A stretch of DNA of 64,000 bases from an uncultured Atopobiaceae bacterium (GCA_934792625.1 CAKVON010000004.1:62001-126000); one strand, 5' to 3'; counted from the stretch's first letter, positions 26,077 through 35,401 are shown. Made by a program: numbers and translations. Notes: a model not told the origin generated them from the sequence alone.

Positions 26077-27471
26077 CTACCTCCTGTCGGGACGGCCGCG
26101 ACGCGACCGCCCGTTTTGCTGTGTGCCGCGCGCGGAATCCCCACGCAGCCTCTCGTGCGGGCTGGGGCCCAAGTCGACGCGGCCCCTACGCCCGGCGCCG
26201 CCCTCGACGACCCTGAACCCCGTCGTCGCGGGCGCCCCCATCCCCCTATCGTACCCACGCGGGCGACGACCGACGGGCTCGGCAGCCCCGGCAAGGCCAA
26301 TGTTGCCGCGACGGCGCTCGTAGACCGTCTCGGGAAGCGAGCTCCGCAGCGAGACCGAGAGCACCAGCGCGCACAAAACGACGCACGACAGAATCGAGGA
26401 CCCGCCGTAGGACAGAAACGGCAGCGGCTTGCCCGTCATGGGCGTGATGCCGATGACGCCGAGCACGTTGACGAAGAACTGGACGACCAAAAGCGAGCTC
26501 GCGCCCATCGCGAGCGTGGAGCCCGCCATGTCGGACGCCTCACGCGAGATCCTGTGGCCCTCGTAGGCGATGAGCAGAAACGCGACAAGCACCAGCAGCA
26601 TTCCGACCAGGCCACACTCCTCGCCCACGATGGCGAAGATGAAGTCGTTGTGCTTCTCGGGAAGGTAGCCGTACTTCTGGCGCGACATACCGATGCCGGC
26701 GCCGAAGATCCCGCCGTTGGCGATGGCATGAAAGCCCTGCAGCAACTGGTAGCCATCGTTCAGCGGGTCCTTCTCGGGATTGTGCATGACCTCGATGCGC
26801 TTGAGCGAGTAGGGGTCACGAAACGCCATGAACAAGACGAGGCCGCCTACCGCAAGAACCGCCAGCAGAAGGATCTTCCGGTCGAAGCCGGCAAGCAGCA
26901 GCATCACGGCGACCGCCGCCGCGATGATGAGCGTGGTGCCCTTGTCGGGCTGTATCAGGATGAGACCGGCGGGAAGCACGACGCAGGCGGCGCCCATGAT
27001 GCAGAACTTCCTGAAGTCGATCTCGCCGTCCGAGAAGTACCTCTGGCAGAGCGACGCCGCGCTGAGAAGGATGATGGGCTTGGCGAACTCGGACGGCTGC
27101 AGCTGGATGCCCTTGACGACGATCCAACGCACGGCACCCTTGGTCTCGACGCCGAAAAGGCGCGTGTAGACGAGAAGCCCCACGATGCCGAGGGTGAGCC
27201 ACGCGACCGCCCTGGGGCTGCAGAGCCTGCGGTAGCCGATCAAGACGACGATTCCGGAGAGCGCCAGGCTGACCGCGAGCAACGCCGCCTGACGCTTGAG
27301 CAGGTAGCACGCGTCACCGGTCTGCTTGAGCATCGTGACCGAGCTTGCCGAGTAGATCATGACGAGGCCGAACAGGCACAGCGCGCCGACCACCAGGCAG
27401 AAGATGACACGCGGCTCCATGAAGCGGGCCGGCACCACCTTCCTGGCGGACGCGCGTACGCGCTCAGCCAC
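26077..27471 (-). CDS. ftsW: Lipid II polymerase FtsW (SEDS family)
   Basis: SEDS peptidoglycan glycosyltransferase of the divisome with about ten membrane helices. Of 464 residues, the family motifs are YSASSVTML, RWIVVKGIQLQPSEFAKPI, QPDKGTTL, HNDFIFAIVGEECGL and GKPLPFLSYGGSS. It has a basic C-terminal tail of about 70 residues. I chose GTG 27471 because it overlaps the murD stop by a few bases and has GAGGG upstream; an ATG at 27420 is an alternative but lacks a Shine-Dalgarno. Its partner FtsI is in the same operon. Confidence 0.93.
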   Translation of the reverse strand: MAERVRASARKVVPARFMEPRVIFCLVVGALCLFGLVMIYSASSVTMLKQTGDACYLLKRQAALLAVSLALSGIVVLIGYRRLCSPRAVAWLTLGIVGLLVYTRLFGVETKGAVRWIVVKGIQLQPSEFAKPIILLSAASLCQRYFSDGEIDFRKFCIMGAACVVLPAGLILIQPDKGTTLIIAAAVAVMLLLAGFDRKILLLAVLAVGGLVLFMAFRDPYSLKRIEVMHNPEKDPLNDGYQLLQGFHAIANGGIFGAGIGMSRQKYGYLPEKHNDFIFAIVGEECGLVGMLLVLVAFLLIAYEGHRISREASDMAGSTLAMGASSLLVVQFFVNVLGVIGITPMTGKPLPFLSYGGSSILSCVVLCALVLSVSLRSSLPETVYERRRGNIGLAGAAEPVGRRPRGYDRGMGAPATTGFRVVEGGAGRRGRVDLGPSPHERLRGDSARGTQQNGRSRRGRPDRR

Positions 27472-28894
27472 GCGCGCCGCCCTCGGGCGCGCCCGCGATG
27501 CGCTCGCCGACGAGCGACTTGAAGGCGCGGCCACGCTCCTCGTAGCCGCCGAACTCGTCGAACGACGAGCACGCCGGGGACAGCAGGACCACGTCGCCCG
27601 GCTGCGCGAGGCCGATCGCGACGTCGAGCGCCTGCTCCATGTGGGCGGCGCGGGCCACGACGGGGACGCAGGCATCGCCACGCGCGGCCTCGAGCGCGCC
27701 CGCGATGCGCTCGCCGGCCTCGCCGAAGCAGACCGCGGCACGACAGCGGGCCACGACGTCGCGGGCGAGGTCGCAAAGCTCGGTGCCCTTGTCGTGGCCA
27801 CCCAGAAGAACGACGACATGCCCCGGCTCGAAGGCGGTCAGCGCCTTCTGGACGGCATCGGTGTTGGTCGCCTTGGAGTCGTTGACGAACCTCACGCCGG
27901 ACATCTGCCCGCAGGGCTCGATGCGGTGCTCGAGCGGCGAGAAGGACAGCAGGCCGCGACGCACGTCGGCGTCGGCCGCGCCAAGCTCCAGCGCGACGGC
28001 GGAGGCGGCGAGGGCGTTCTCGACGTTGTGGACGCCCTTGATGGCAAGCTCGCCGGCGGCAACGAGCTCGTGCTCGACGCCGTCCAGGCGAACGACCATC
28101 ACGCCGTCGCGCGAGAAGGCGGCGCTGCGCGTGGCGGGGTCGGCCTCGGGGTCGAGCACGCACACGCGAAGGCCGCGCGCCACAAGGCGCTCGCGGATTG
28201 CAGCGCACGCGGGCTCCGCGGAGACGACCGCCAGGTCGCCCGCATCCAGGTTGCGGAAGATGCGCTCCTTCGCGGCAGCGTAGGCCTCGTGGGAGCGGTG
28301 CCAGGAGAGGTGGTCGGGCGTGATGTTGAGGAGCACCGCGACGCGCGGGTGCAGGCGCTCGGTGCAGGCAAGCTGATAGCTCGAGAGCTCCGCCACGAAC
28401 CACTCCCCCGCCCGACGCGCGTCCACGCGCGAGGTGGCGAGGGTGCCGATGTTGCCCACGGTCTCGGCATCCATGCCCGCGACGCGTAGAAGCTCGCAGG
28501 CAAGGGTCGTCGTGGTGGTCTTGCCGTTGGTGCCGGTGATGCCGACCCAGCTGTCGGGACTCTCGCGCCAGGCGAACTCGGGCTCGCCGATAACCTCGGA
28601 GCTGCATGCCTTGGCCGCCGAGAAGAACTCGGAGAACTCGGAGATGCCCGGGCTCGAGACGGCCAGGTCGTAGCTGCCCTCGACGTCCTCGGTGCCCAGC
28701 ACGACCCGCACGCCGGCGGCCTCGAGCTCACGGGTCTTCTCGGTAGGACGCGAGGTCGCCCCTCCGTACAGCGTCACCGAGTCCACGCGGTCGCCCAGAC
28801 GGGCCGCGAGGTACTCGGCGACGGCGATGCCGGACTTGCCGGCGCCCAGAACGAGCGCCCTTCCGATGTGCGAGGGCTGCGTCTGCTGGCTCAT
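27464..28894 (-). CDS. murD: UDP-MurNAc-L-alanine--D-glutamate ligase
   Basis: Cytoplasmic Mur ligase adding D-Glu. The 476 residues have the N-terminal ALVLGAGKSGIAVAEYL, AVSSPGIS, the P-loop VGITGTNGKTTTTTL, ITPDHLSWH, FVNDSKATNTDAVQKAL, and LLGGHDKGTEL. The start ATG has GGAGG about 10 bases upstream. Its stop overlaps the start of ftsW. Confidence 0.96.
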   Translation of the reverse strand: MSQQTQPSHIGRALVLGAGKSGIAVAEYLAARLGDRVDSVTLYGGATSRPTEKTRELEAAGVRVVLGTEDVEGSYDLAVSSPGISEFSEFFSAAKACSSEVIGEPEFAWRESPDSWVGITGTNGKTTTTTLACELLRVAGMDAETVGNIGTLATSRVDARRAGEWFVAELSSYQLACTERLHPRVAVLLNITPDHLSWHRSHEAYAAAKERIFRNLDAGDLAVVSAEPACAAIRERLVARGLRVCVLDPEADPATRSAAFSRDGVMVVRLDGVEHELVAAGELAIKGVHNVENALAASAVALELGAADADVRRGLLSFSPLEHRIEPCGQMSGVRFVNDSKATNTDAVQKALTAFEPGHVVVLLGGHDKGTELCDLARDVVARCRAAVCFGEAGERIAGALEAARGDACVPVVARAAHMEQALDVAIGLAQPGDVVLLSPACSSFDEFGGYEERGRAFKSLVGERIAGAPEGGARG

Positions 28895-28907
28895 GTGATG
28901 GTGCCTC

Positions 28908-29939
28908 CTAGCCGAGCTGGAAATAGAGCGCGAAGCCCAGCGCGGCGAACGCGGCCGACACGATCCAGAAGCGGATGACGACCTTCGTCTCGCTCCAGCC
29001 GAGCTTCTCGAAGTGGTGGTGAAGCGGTGCCATGAGGAAGACTCGCTTGCCCGTGGACTTGAAGCTGACGACCTGGATGATGACCGAGAGGGCCTCGGCG
29101 ATGAACAGGCCGCCCATGATGAGCGAGGTGACCTCGGTCTTGGTGAGGACCGCGAGTGCGGCGAAGGCGGCGCCAAGCGCCAGGGAGCCCGTGTCGCCCA
29201 TGAAGATCGTCGCGGGGTAGCAGTTGAACCAGAGGAAGCCCACGAGCGCGCCTGCCGCGGAGGCGGCGAAGATCGCGAGGTTGATCTCGTCGTACCTGAA
29301 GGCGACGGCCGCCAGCGCGAGCATGACAACGAGCACGGTGCCGCCCGCCAGGCCGTCGAGGCCGTCGGTGAGGTTGACGGCGTTGGACAGGCCCGCCATC
29401 AGCAGGAAGACGAAGACGAGGTAGAGCCACGGGATGGCGACGGCGGTGCCGCCCAGCTCGACCGTCGTGGTGAGCACGCCCAGGTCCAGGGCGAAGCCGC
29501 CCGGGAAGCGCAGGACGGGCGCGATGCCGCACATGTTGACCGCGAACAGGCAGAACGCCACCGAGATGGTGATGAGGCCCGCCATCTTCTGCGACGGCGT
29601 GAGGCCCAGCGAGCGCTTGTGCGCGACAGACTCGATGTCGTCGAGAAGGCCGAGGCTGCCGGTGGCGAACGTGGCGACGACGGCCAGGATCAGGTCGCCG
29701 GTCCACTTGGCCATGAGCACGCAGGTGGCGAGAAGTGCCACGAGGATGACGACGCCACCCATGGTGGGGGTGCCCTGCTTCACGAGGTGACGCTGCGGGC
29801 CGTCGGCGCGGATCTGCTGGCCGACGCCCTCCCTCCTCATGAACCTGATGAACACGGGCATCAGGACGAGCACGATGACCGCCGCCAATGCCATGGCGAT
29901 GAAGACCTGGTAGGTCGGGTAGCTGGGATTTCCGAGCAT
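28908..29939 (-). CDS. mraY: Phospho-MurNAc-pentapeptide transferase
   Basis: Polytopic enzyme of about ten helices that moves phospho-MurNAc-pentapeptide to undecaprenyl phosphate (lipid I). The 343 residues have KQGTPTMGGVVIL, the Asp pair region LGLLDDIES, AVNLTDGLDGLAGG, IFMGDTGSLALG and the HLHHHFE-type motif as APLHHHFEKLGWSE. ATG 29939 lies one base from the murF stop, so coupling is likely. Confidence 0.97.
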   Translation of the reverse strand: MLGNPSYPTYQVFIAMALAAVIVLVLMPVFIRFMRREGVGQQIRADGPQRHLVKQGTPTMGGVVILVALLATCVLMAKWTGDLILAVVATFATGSLGLLDDIESVAHKRSLGLTPSQKMAGLITISVAFCLFAVNMCGIAPVLRFPGGFALDLGVLTTTVELGGTAVAIPWLYLVFVFLLMAGLSNAVNLTDGLDGLAGGTVLVVMLALAAVAFRYDEINLAIFAASAAGALVGFLWFNCYPATIFMGDTGSLALGAAFAALAVLTKTEVTSLIMGGLFIAEALSVIIQVVSFKSTGKRVFLMAPLHHHFEKLGWSETKVVIRFWIVSAAFAALGFALYFQLG

Positions 29940-29940
29940 G

Positions 29941-31386
29941 TTAGGCGAGCACCCCCTTGACGAAGAGGTCGAGCCCCACGGAGCGCGAGGCCTTGGCAAG
30001 AACGAGGTCGGCAGGCGTCAGCACGGGCGCCATGACGCGGATGGCGTCGTCGACCGTGTCGAAGCACTCGATGCGGTCGTCGGACATGCCCATGGTGACC
30101 GCCGCCTCGCGCATGGCGGGCACGAACTCGGTGCCGACCAGGCAAAGCATGTCGAGGGGCTTGGCGGCGGCATAGGCGCCGATCAGGGCGTGAAGGCGCT
30201 GCGCCTCGTCGCCGAGCTCGCCGATCTCGCCGAGGACGGCGATCCTGCGCCCCTCACACGACATGGAGCACAAGACGTCGAGCGCGGCCGCCATCGACGA
30301 GGGGCTCGCGTTGTAGGAGTCGTCGATCACGCGGCACTTCTCGGCACCGCCGACGACCTCGAGTCGCATGTGGGTCGCGGGCATGGCGGCCACGGCGTCG
30401 ACGACGGCGTCGCGGTCGCAGCCGCAGGCGTCCGCCACGGCCAGCGCGATCAGGTAGTCGCTCACAAGCTGTCGGCCGGGGACGGGAATCGTCACGCGAC
30501 GCCTCCATCCGTCCGCAAAGACGACGTCGGCCGACGGGCGACCGTCCTCGCCGAGCTCGACGCCCTCGGCGCGCACGACACCCTCGCGGCCACCCACCAG
30601 CTCGCAGTCCACGCCCGCGGGCGTGGCGAACCCGTCGCGGATGAAGGCGGAGTAGTCGTCCTCGGCGGTGAGCACCAGAAGCGGGCCCACCTTCGCGCCA
30701 TGCGCCTCGCCGCCCTCCATGCCGGAGCAGATCTCGGCCTTGGCGCGAGCGATGTTCTCGCGGCTGCCGAGAAGACCGATGTGGCTCGTGCCGACGTTGG
30801 TGACGCAGGCCACGGCGGGCCTTGCCACGGCCGCCAGGCGGTCGATCTCGTGCGGGTGGTTCATGCCCATCTCCACGACGATGGCCTCGGCGTCGTCGGG
30901 CGCCGACAGCAGCGTGATGGGCATGCCGATGAGGTTGTTGAAGTTGCCCGCGGTGGCGTGCACGCGGAAGCGCGTCGCCAGGGCGTGGGCAAGCATGTCC
31001 TTGGTGGTGGTCTTGCCGACCGAGCCGGTCACGCCGACCACGAGCCAGCCCGGGTGCTCGTCGCGCCATGCGGACGCGAGCGCGAGCAAGAACCGCTCGC
31101 CGTCGTCGCCCGCGGCACGCACGATGGCGCAGCCGCGAGCCTCGGCGGACCCGAGCAGGCCGTCCGCGGGGTCGGCGGTGATGACCACGAGGCCGGCGCC
31201 AGAGTCGACCGCCTGCGGGGCGAACCTGTTGCCGTCGACGTTCTCGCCCGGGAATGCGACGAACACGCCGTCCTTCTCGACCTTGCGCGAGTCGATTGCG
31301 ATGCCCGAGACGCACGCGTCCTCGGGGCCGGCCAGAAGCGTGGCGCCGGTTGCCGCCACGACCTGAGAGACCTTCATGCGAAACAT
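29941..31386 (-). CDS. murF: UDP-MurNAc-tripeptide--D-alanyl-D-alanine ligase
   Basis: Adds D-Ala-D-Ala to the stem peptide. Of 481 residues, motifs are IDSRKVEKDGVFVAFPG, the P-loop GVTGSVGKTTTKDM, EMGMNHPHEIDRL, TNVGTSHIG, IDDSYNASPSSM and ALDVL. The start at 31386 has a GGAAAGG 12 bases upstream; a second ATG at 31377 lacks one. It directly follows ftsI; murE, which usually lies between them, is absent. Confidence 0.95.
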   Translation of the reverse strand: MFRMKVSQVVAATGATLLAGPEDACVSGIAIDSRKVEKDGVFVAFPGENVDGNRFAPQAVDSGAGLVVITADPADGLLGSAEARGCAIVRAAGDDGERFLLALASAWRDEHPGWLVVGVTGSVGKTTTKDMLAHALATRFRVHATAGNFNNLIGMPITLLSAPDDAEAIVVEMGMNHPHEIDRLAAVARPAVACVTNVGTSHIGLLGSRENIARAKAEICSGMEGGEAHGAKVGPLLVLTAEDDYSAFIRDGFATPAGVDCELVGGREGVVRAEGVELGEDGRPSADVVFADGWRRRVTIPVPGRQLVSDYLIALAVADACGCDRDAVVDAVAAMPATHMRLEVVGGAEKCRVIDDSYNASPSSMAAALDVLCSMSCEGRRIAVLGEIGELGDEAQRLHALIGAYAAAKPLDMLCLVGTEFVPAMREAAVTMGMSDDRIECFDTVDDAIRVMAPVLTPADLVLAKASRSVGLDLFVKGVLA

Positions 31387-31410
31387 GTGAGACCGTTCCC
31401 TTTCCAGGCG

Positions 31411-33171
31411 CTACGCGCTGGGCTTCACACCCATCTCATCGAGCGCCTCAGACATGATAGCCGAGAACACCGGGGCGGCCGAGGAGGCCGCGAGATGTGG
31501 CGTTCCGTTGAGGCCCACGTAGACGAGCACCTTTGGGTCGTCGGCGTTGGCGAAGCCTACCAGCGAGCTCACGTACTTTCCGGATTCGTATCCGCCCTCG
31601 GCGCTCGCCTGCTCGCCCGTGCCCGTCTTGCCCGCGACGTCGTAACCCGTGACCTGGGCGGCCGTGCCGGTTCCCTCGTTGATGACGTTGCGCATCATGT
31701 CGGTGACCTTGTCGCAGGTGGCCTTCGAGACGGTGTCGGTGCCCTTGGAGGACCAGTCGACCGTGTCGCCCGCCTTCTGGACGAGGAAGTGGGGCACGTT
31801 CATGGTCCCGTCGTTGGCGATGGCACCCACGGCCCGCACGACCTGGACCATGGGGAAGGCAAGTCCCTGGCCGAACGACATGAAGCCGAGGTTGGCGCCG
31901 GCAACGTCATCCCCGGTGGCGACGATACCCGCCTGCTCGCCGGGGAAGTCGATGCCGGTCTTCGAGCCGATGCCGAACTTCTCGATACCCGCCGAGAAGG
32001 TATCGGCGCCGATGGCCTGCGCCACAAGGGCGGTGCCGGTGTTGGAGGAGCGACGCAAGATCTCGGTGCACGACATGTCCATCGTGTAGTCGCGCTCGTC
32101 GTCGTCGCCGACGAGGTCGTCACCGAGCTGGACCTTGGGAGGAACGGTGAAGGTTGACTCGGGCGTGACCTTGCCCGACTCGATGCCGACCGCCATCGTC
32201 AGGACCTTGAAGATCGAGCCAGGCTCGTAGGAGTCGCCGGTAAGCCTGAGCTTCATGCTGTCGCTCGTGACGCTCGACGCGTCGGTCGGGTCCATGAGCG
32301 GGGTCGAGCACGCCGCAAGGATCTCGCCGGTGGACGGGTCGGTGACCATCACCGAGCCCGACTCGGCGTTGTAGTCACTCGTGGCCTGCGCGATCTTCTC
32401 CTCGGCCATCTTCTGGATGTCGAGGTCGATCGAGATGACGATGTCCTGGCCGTCGGTTGCCTCCTGGATGGTGGTGGAGGCACCCGCGATCGGCTTGCCG
32501 TCGGTGCCCGTGGCCGTCTGCACGACGCCATCGGTGCCGCCGAGGATCTTGTCGTAGTAGTACTCGAGGCCCGAGAGGCCGTTGCCGTCGTCGCCAACGT
32601 AGCCGAGCACCTGCCCCGCGACCGAGCCGTTGGGATAGACGCGCTTCGTGTTCTCCTCGAAGTAGACGCCGGCGTAGCCCGCCTTCTCCAGGTCGCCCTT
32701 CAGCTCGTCGGCAGTCGAGAGGTCGACCCGTTTCTTGATGACGGAATACTGGCCCTGCGCGGTAAGCGACGCGGTGTAGTCCGACGCGTTGCCGCCCAGG
32801 TCTTGGGCGAGAAGTTCCGACAGGGCAGACGCGTCGTCGATCTCGGTCGGGTTGCAGATGACGTTCTTGCACTCGACGCTCGTGGCCAACACGTTGCCGT
32901 TGCGGTCGTAGATGGTGCCTCGCTTGGCGTGCAGCACCTGCGTGCTCTCGCGGGAGACGGCATAGGTGTCGTGTTTGATGACCGTCAGCTCGAAGAGCCT
33001 CCCTGCGACTATGACCGCGACGAGGCAAACCCCTATCAAGAGGGCCCTGTAGACCCGATCGGGACGCGCGAATCCCCGTCGGCTCGCACGGTCCCTAGAC
33101 TCGCGCGTCGCCTCGTCATAGGAAGACCCACGGACCCGAGAGGTCCTTCTCTGTCGATTGCCTCTTGTCAC
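31411..33171 (-). CDS. ftsI: Septal transpeptidase FtsI (class B penicillin-binding protein)
   Basis: Cross-links septal peptidoglycan. The 586 residues have a short basic cytoplasmic tail, one membrane helix (about 42-62), the pedestal beginning RGTIYDRNGNVLA, and the transpeptidase domain. All catalytic motifs are present: S319-I-F-K, S375-S-N and K515-T-G. No PASTA domains follow. It starts with GTG at 33171, a few bases after the ftsL-like gene, with only a weak Shine-Dalgarno (TAGG), so translation may depend on coupling. Confidence 0.95.
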   Translation of the reverse strand: MTRGNRQRRTSRVRGSSYDEATRESRDRASRRGFARPDRVYRALLIGVCLVAVIVAGRLFELTVIKHDTYAVSRESTQVLHAKRGTIYDRNGNVLATSVECKNVICNPTEIDDASALSELLAQDLGGNASDYTASLTAQGQYSVIKKRVDLSTADELKGDLEKAGYAGVYFEENTKRVYPNGSVAGQVLGYVGDDGNGLSGLEYYYDKILGGTDGVVQTATGTDGKPIAGASTTIQEATDGQDIVISIDLDIQKMAEEKIAQATSDYNAESGSVMVTDPSTGEILAACSTPLMDPTDASSVTSDSMKLRLTGDSYEPGSIFKVLTMAVGIESGKVTPESTFTVPPKVQLGDDLVGDDDERDYTMDMSCTEILRRSSNTGTALVAQAIGADTFSAGIEKFGIGSKTGIDFPGEQAGIVATGDDVAGANLGFMSFGQGLAFPMVQVVRAVGAIANDGTMNVPHFLVQKAGDTVDWSSKGTDTVSKATCDKVTDMMRNVINEGTGTAAQVTGYDVAGKTGTGEQASAEGGYESGKYVSSLVGFANADDPKVLVYVGLNGTPHLAASSAAPVFSAIMSEALDEMGVKPSA

Positions 33172-33180
33172 GATTCGAGC

Positions 33181-33714
33181 CTAGGCGTCGAAGTCGGACG
33201 TGACCTCGTCGACACCCTGTGCGGAGGCGTCCGTGGCAAACCCTGAAGTTGAATCTCCGGTAGACCCTGAGGTTGAGGTAGAGCCTGAGACTTCGTCGAC
33301 AGCCCCCTGCTCAGAGGACGTGTCACCAGCACGAGTCATGCCATAGTTCTGCGTGGCGATGCGCTCGATGCGGCTCTCGCTCGAGAGCATGGCAGAGGTG
33401 ACCCTGAGGTCCTTCTCGGCGGAACGGGCATCGCGGATCTCGGTGCGAAGCTCCTCGTTGGCGGTAAGCGTGCCGACTGCCGCCGTCGTGATGACGACGC
33501 GGGCGAAGGCACCGAGAAGGATGCAGGCGATGGCGATGGTGGCCATGGCCACGCGAGCGCGGAACTGGGGGGAGACCCCACGACGCACGCGGGCATCGAG
33601 TCCGCGACCCTCGACAACGTCGAAAGACGGCGCGCCCTGACGACGCGCGTTGCGACCGAGCTGCCCCCTCTCGGCGGCATCGAGGCTGCGTGCCTCGGAA
33701 CCCTGGTACCTCAT
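33181..33714 (-). CDS. ftsL: FtsL-like bitopic division protein
   Basis: A 177-residue protein in the position of ftsL between rsmH and ftsI. It has a basic cytoplasmic region of about 55 residues, one membrane helix (VAMATIAIACILLGAFARVVITT), a short coiled coil and the FtsL-like sequence RIERIATQNYGMTRAG. The remaining 60 residues are a Ser/Thr/Gly/Asp-rich tail, longer than usual. It should pair with a DivIC partner to recruit FtsW/FtsI. AGGGGG lies 7 bases before the ATG. The assignment rests on topology and context as much as on sequence. Confidence 0.8.
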   Translation of the reverse strand: MRYQGSEARSLDAAERGQLGRNARRQGAPSFDVVEGRGLDARVRRGVSPQFRARVAMATIAIACILLGAFARVVITTAAVGTLTANEELRTEIRDARSAEKDLRVTSAMLSSESRIERIATQNYGMTRAGDTSSEQGAVDEVSGSTSTSGSTGDSTSGFATDASAQGVDEVTSDFDA

Positions 33715-33806
33715 GAGAATCCCCCTGCTTCGTTTGTGGAACGTTGGTAGTGCGTTTGAGCTGCGTTTGTGGTGTGGTGGTAGTGCGTGGTGCGTTGGTG
33801 GTGCAT
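33711..33806 (-). CDS. Possible 31-codon His-rich leader ORF overlapping the ftsL start
   Basis: Starting with ATG at 33806, the frame encodes 31 residues beginning MHHQRTTHYHHTT and ends at a TGA that overlaps the ftsL ATG (TCATGA). It lies in A/C-rich, G-poor repeat DNA of the leader. No Shine-Dalgarno precedes its ATG, so it may not be translated; the composition could be a by-product of the repeats. Confidence 0.25.
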   Translation of the reverse strand: MHHQRTTHYHHTTNAAQTHYQRSTNEAGGFS

Positions 33807-33901
33807 TAGTGATGCGAAAGTGGTGCGTTTGAGCTGCGTTTGTTGTGCGGTGGAGCTACGTTCTTGGTGCTATGCACTCGGTCCGTTGGGACCGGAGATG
33901 C
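33715..33901 (-). repeat. Repeat-rich leader between rsmH and ftsL
   Basis: The 187-base gap within the operon contains two identical 21-base copies (33750-33770 and 33823-33843, 73 bases apart) and many degenerate GTGCGTTG-like units between them. On the transcribed strand it reads as A/C-rich RNA with few G, hence weakly structured. No promoter-like hexamers stand out. Confidence 0.75.
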
Positions 33902-34888
33902 CTATCGGGACGCGTCGGCGTTGATCCTGACCGCCACGCGCGTCTTGGCGCTGCGAGCCCTCGGGTTGAGGGCCACCTCCTCGTCGGAGGCGACGAGGGG
34001 CTTTCGCGTCTTGACGTCCAGCATCGGCACGTTGCCACAGACACACACCGGAAGGTCCGGTGGGCAGGTGCAGCCCCGTGACATCTCGGAGAAGACGTGC
34101 TTGACGATGCGATCCTCGAGGCTGTGGTAGCTGATCACGCAGATCCTGCCACCCTCGTTGGTCCATCGGACGGCTGCCTGCAGGCCTTGCTCGAGCATGT
34201 CGAGCTCGTGGTTGACCTCGATGCGCAGGGCCTGGAAGGTCTTGCGTGCGGGATGTCCGCCGTGGCGCCTGTCGGCCGCGGGAATCGCGGCCTTGATGAC
34301 GTCGACAAGCTCGAGGGTCGTCTCGATGGGCTGCTTGTCGCGCCTGCGACAGATCTGACGGGCGATGCGGCTCGCGTGCTTCTCGTCCCCGAAGGCGCGA
34401 ATGATCCGGGCGAGGTCGGCTTCGTTGTAGGTGTTGATGACCTCTGCTGCGGTTAGGGTGTTATTTCCCGGATTCATGCGCATGTCGAGCGGGGCGTCCT
34501 CGTGGTACGAGAAGCCCCTTTCGGGGATGTCGAGTTGCGGCGACGAGACGCCGAGGTCGAACAGGAAGCAGTCGACCCCGTCGACTCGGGCCTGGACCAG
34601 AAGCTCGTCCAGGTCGCCGAAGTTGCCCTTGAGGAAACGGTGGCGTGCGCCCGGAACCTCGCGCTCGAAGCGCTCGGCGGCGGCGGCAAGCGCCATGTCG
34701 TCCTGGTCGATGCCGATGGACAGGCCCTGCGGCGCCACGCGACGGGCAAGCTCGACCGAGTGGCCGGCCCCTCCCAGCGTGCAGTCGCAGACGACCTCGC
34801 CTGGCTGGGGGTCCAGCCAATGCAGGACCTCCTCGAGCATCACGGGTACGTGCGAGAATGCTGTTGTCAATTCGCTCACTCCACTCAT
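33902..34888 (-). CDS. rsmH: 16S rRNA (cytosine1402-N4)-methyltransferase
   Basis: MraW/RsmH family SAM-dependent enzyme modifying C1402 of 16S rRNA. The 328 residues have HVPVMLEEVLHWL, the SAM loop CDCTLGGAGHS, FDLGVSSPQLD, RGFSYHEDAPLDMRM, and C-terminal VISYHSLEDRIVKH. The start ATG overlaps the mraZ stop (ATGA). Near the end four Cys (CTCPPDLPVCVC) may bind a metal. Confidence 0.96.
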   Translation of the reverse strand: MSGVSELTTAFSHVPVMLEEVLHWLDPQPGEVVCDCTLGGAGHSVELARRVAPQGLSIGIDQDDMALAAAAERFEREVPGARHRFLKGNFGDLDELLVQARVDGVDCFLFDLGVSSPQLDIPERGFSYHEDAPLDMRMNPGNNTLTAAEVINTYNEADLARIIRAFGDEKHASRIARQICRRRDKQPIETTLELVDVIKAAIPAADRRHGGHPARKTFQALRIEVNHELDMLEQGLQAAVRWTNEGGRICVISYHSLEDRIVKHVFSEMSRGCTCPPDLPVCVCGNVPMLDVKTRKPLVASDEEVALNPRARSAKTRVAVRINADASR

Positions 34889-35340
34889 CCGAACATCAAC
34901 GCGTCGAGGTCGTTGTCGAAGTCGTCGTACTTCTCGTGCCACCTCTCGGCGTTCCAGATGGCAAAGTGATCGTCCAGGCCGGTGATGATGACATCGCCGG
35001 AAAGGCCGAGCCTCTCTCGCTTGTCTGCGCTAAGCTTGCCAAGCGCGACACGACCGGCCGAGTCAAGATCGATCGTGATGGCGCTCTGCCACAGGCCGTC
35101 GTGAAGCCTGACGTCCTTGGCGTCGCGGGGGTTGTAGCACTTGTCGCCGACGTTGAAGAGACCGTCGACCCACTGCTTGAAACCCTCCTCGGTGAAGCCG
35201 TTCAGACAACCGCTGAAGGGGACGAGCTTGATCGACTTGGTCCCCTCGGCAGCAAGCTGCTTGCGAAAGGCGGAAGGCAGGGTGACGCGCCCCTTGGCAT
35301 CAACGGACATTTCGAATTTGCCGGAGAGCCCAGAAAGCAT
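34885..35340 (-). CDS. mraZ: Transcriptional regulator MraZ
   Basis: First gene of the dcw operon and repressor of it in studied bacteria. The 151 residues contain two SpoVT/AbrB-like swapped-hairpin repeats: MSVDAKGRVTLPSAFR and TIDLDSAGRVALGKLS, each with the DxxGR motif of the DNA-binding surface. The start lies at 35340. Five tandem 10-bp repeats and a -10 hexamer lie immediately upstream and fit autoregulation. Confidence 0.96.
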   Translation of the reverse strand: MLSGLSGKFEMSVDAKGRVTLPSAFRKQLAAEGTKSIKLVPFSGCLNGFTEEGFKQWVDGLFNVGDKCYNPRDAKDVRLHDGLWQSAITIDLDSAGRVALGKLSADKRERLGLSGDVIITGLDDHFAIWNAERWHEKYDDFDNDLDALMFG

Positions 35341-35395
35341 GTCAACCTCCCTCCCAGTCGAGCGAACCTATCCCCTCCCACTGGAGCGTAGTCAC

Positions 35396-35401
35396 ATCTT
35401 A
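35396..35401 (-). promoter_or_regulatory. -10 element of the mraZ (dcw) promoter
   Basis: TAAGAT on the minus strand lies about 55 bases before mraZ and ten bases downstream of the operator repeats; the -35 position (about 35419-35424) falls inside the repeats and is not a consensus hexamer. Confidence 0.55.
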
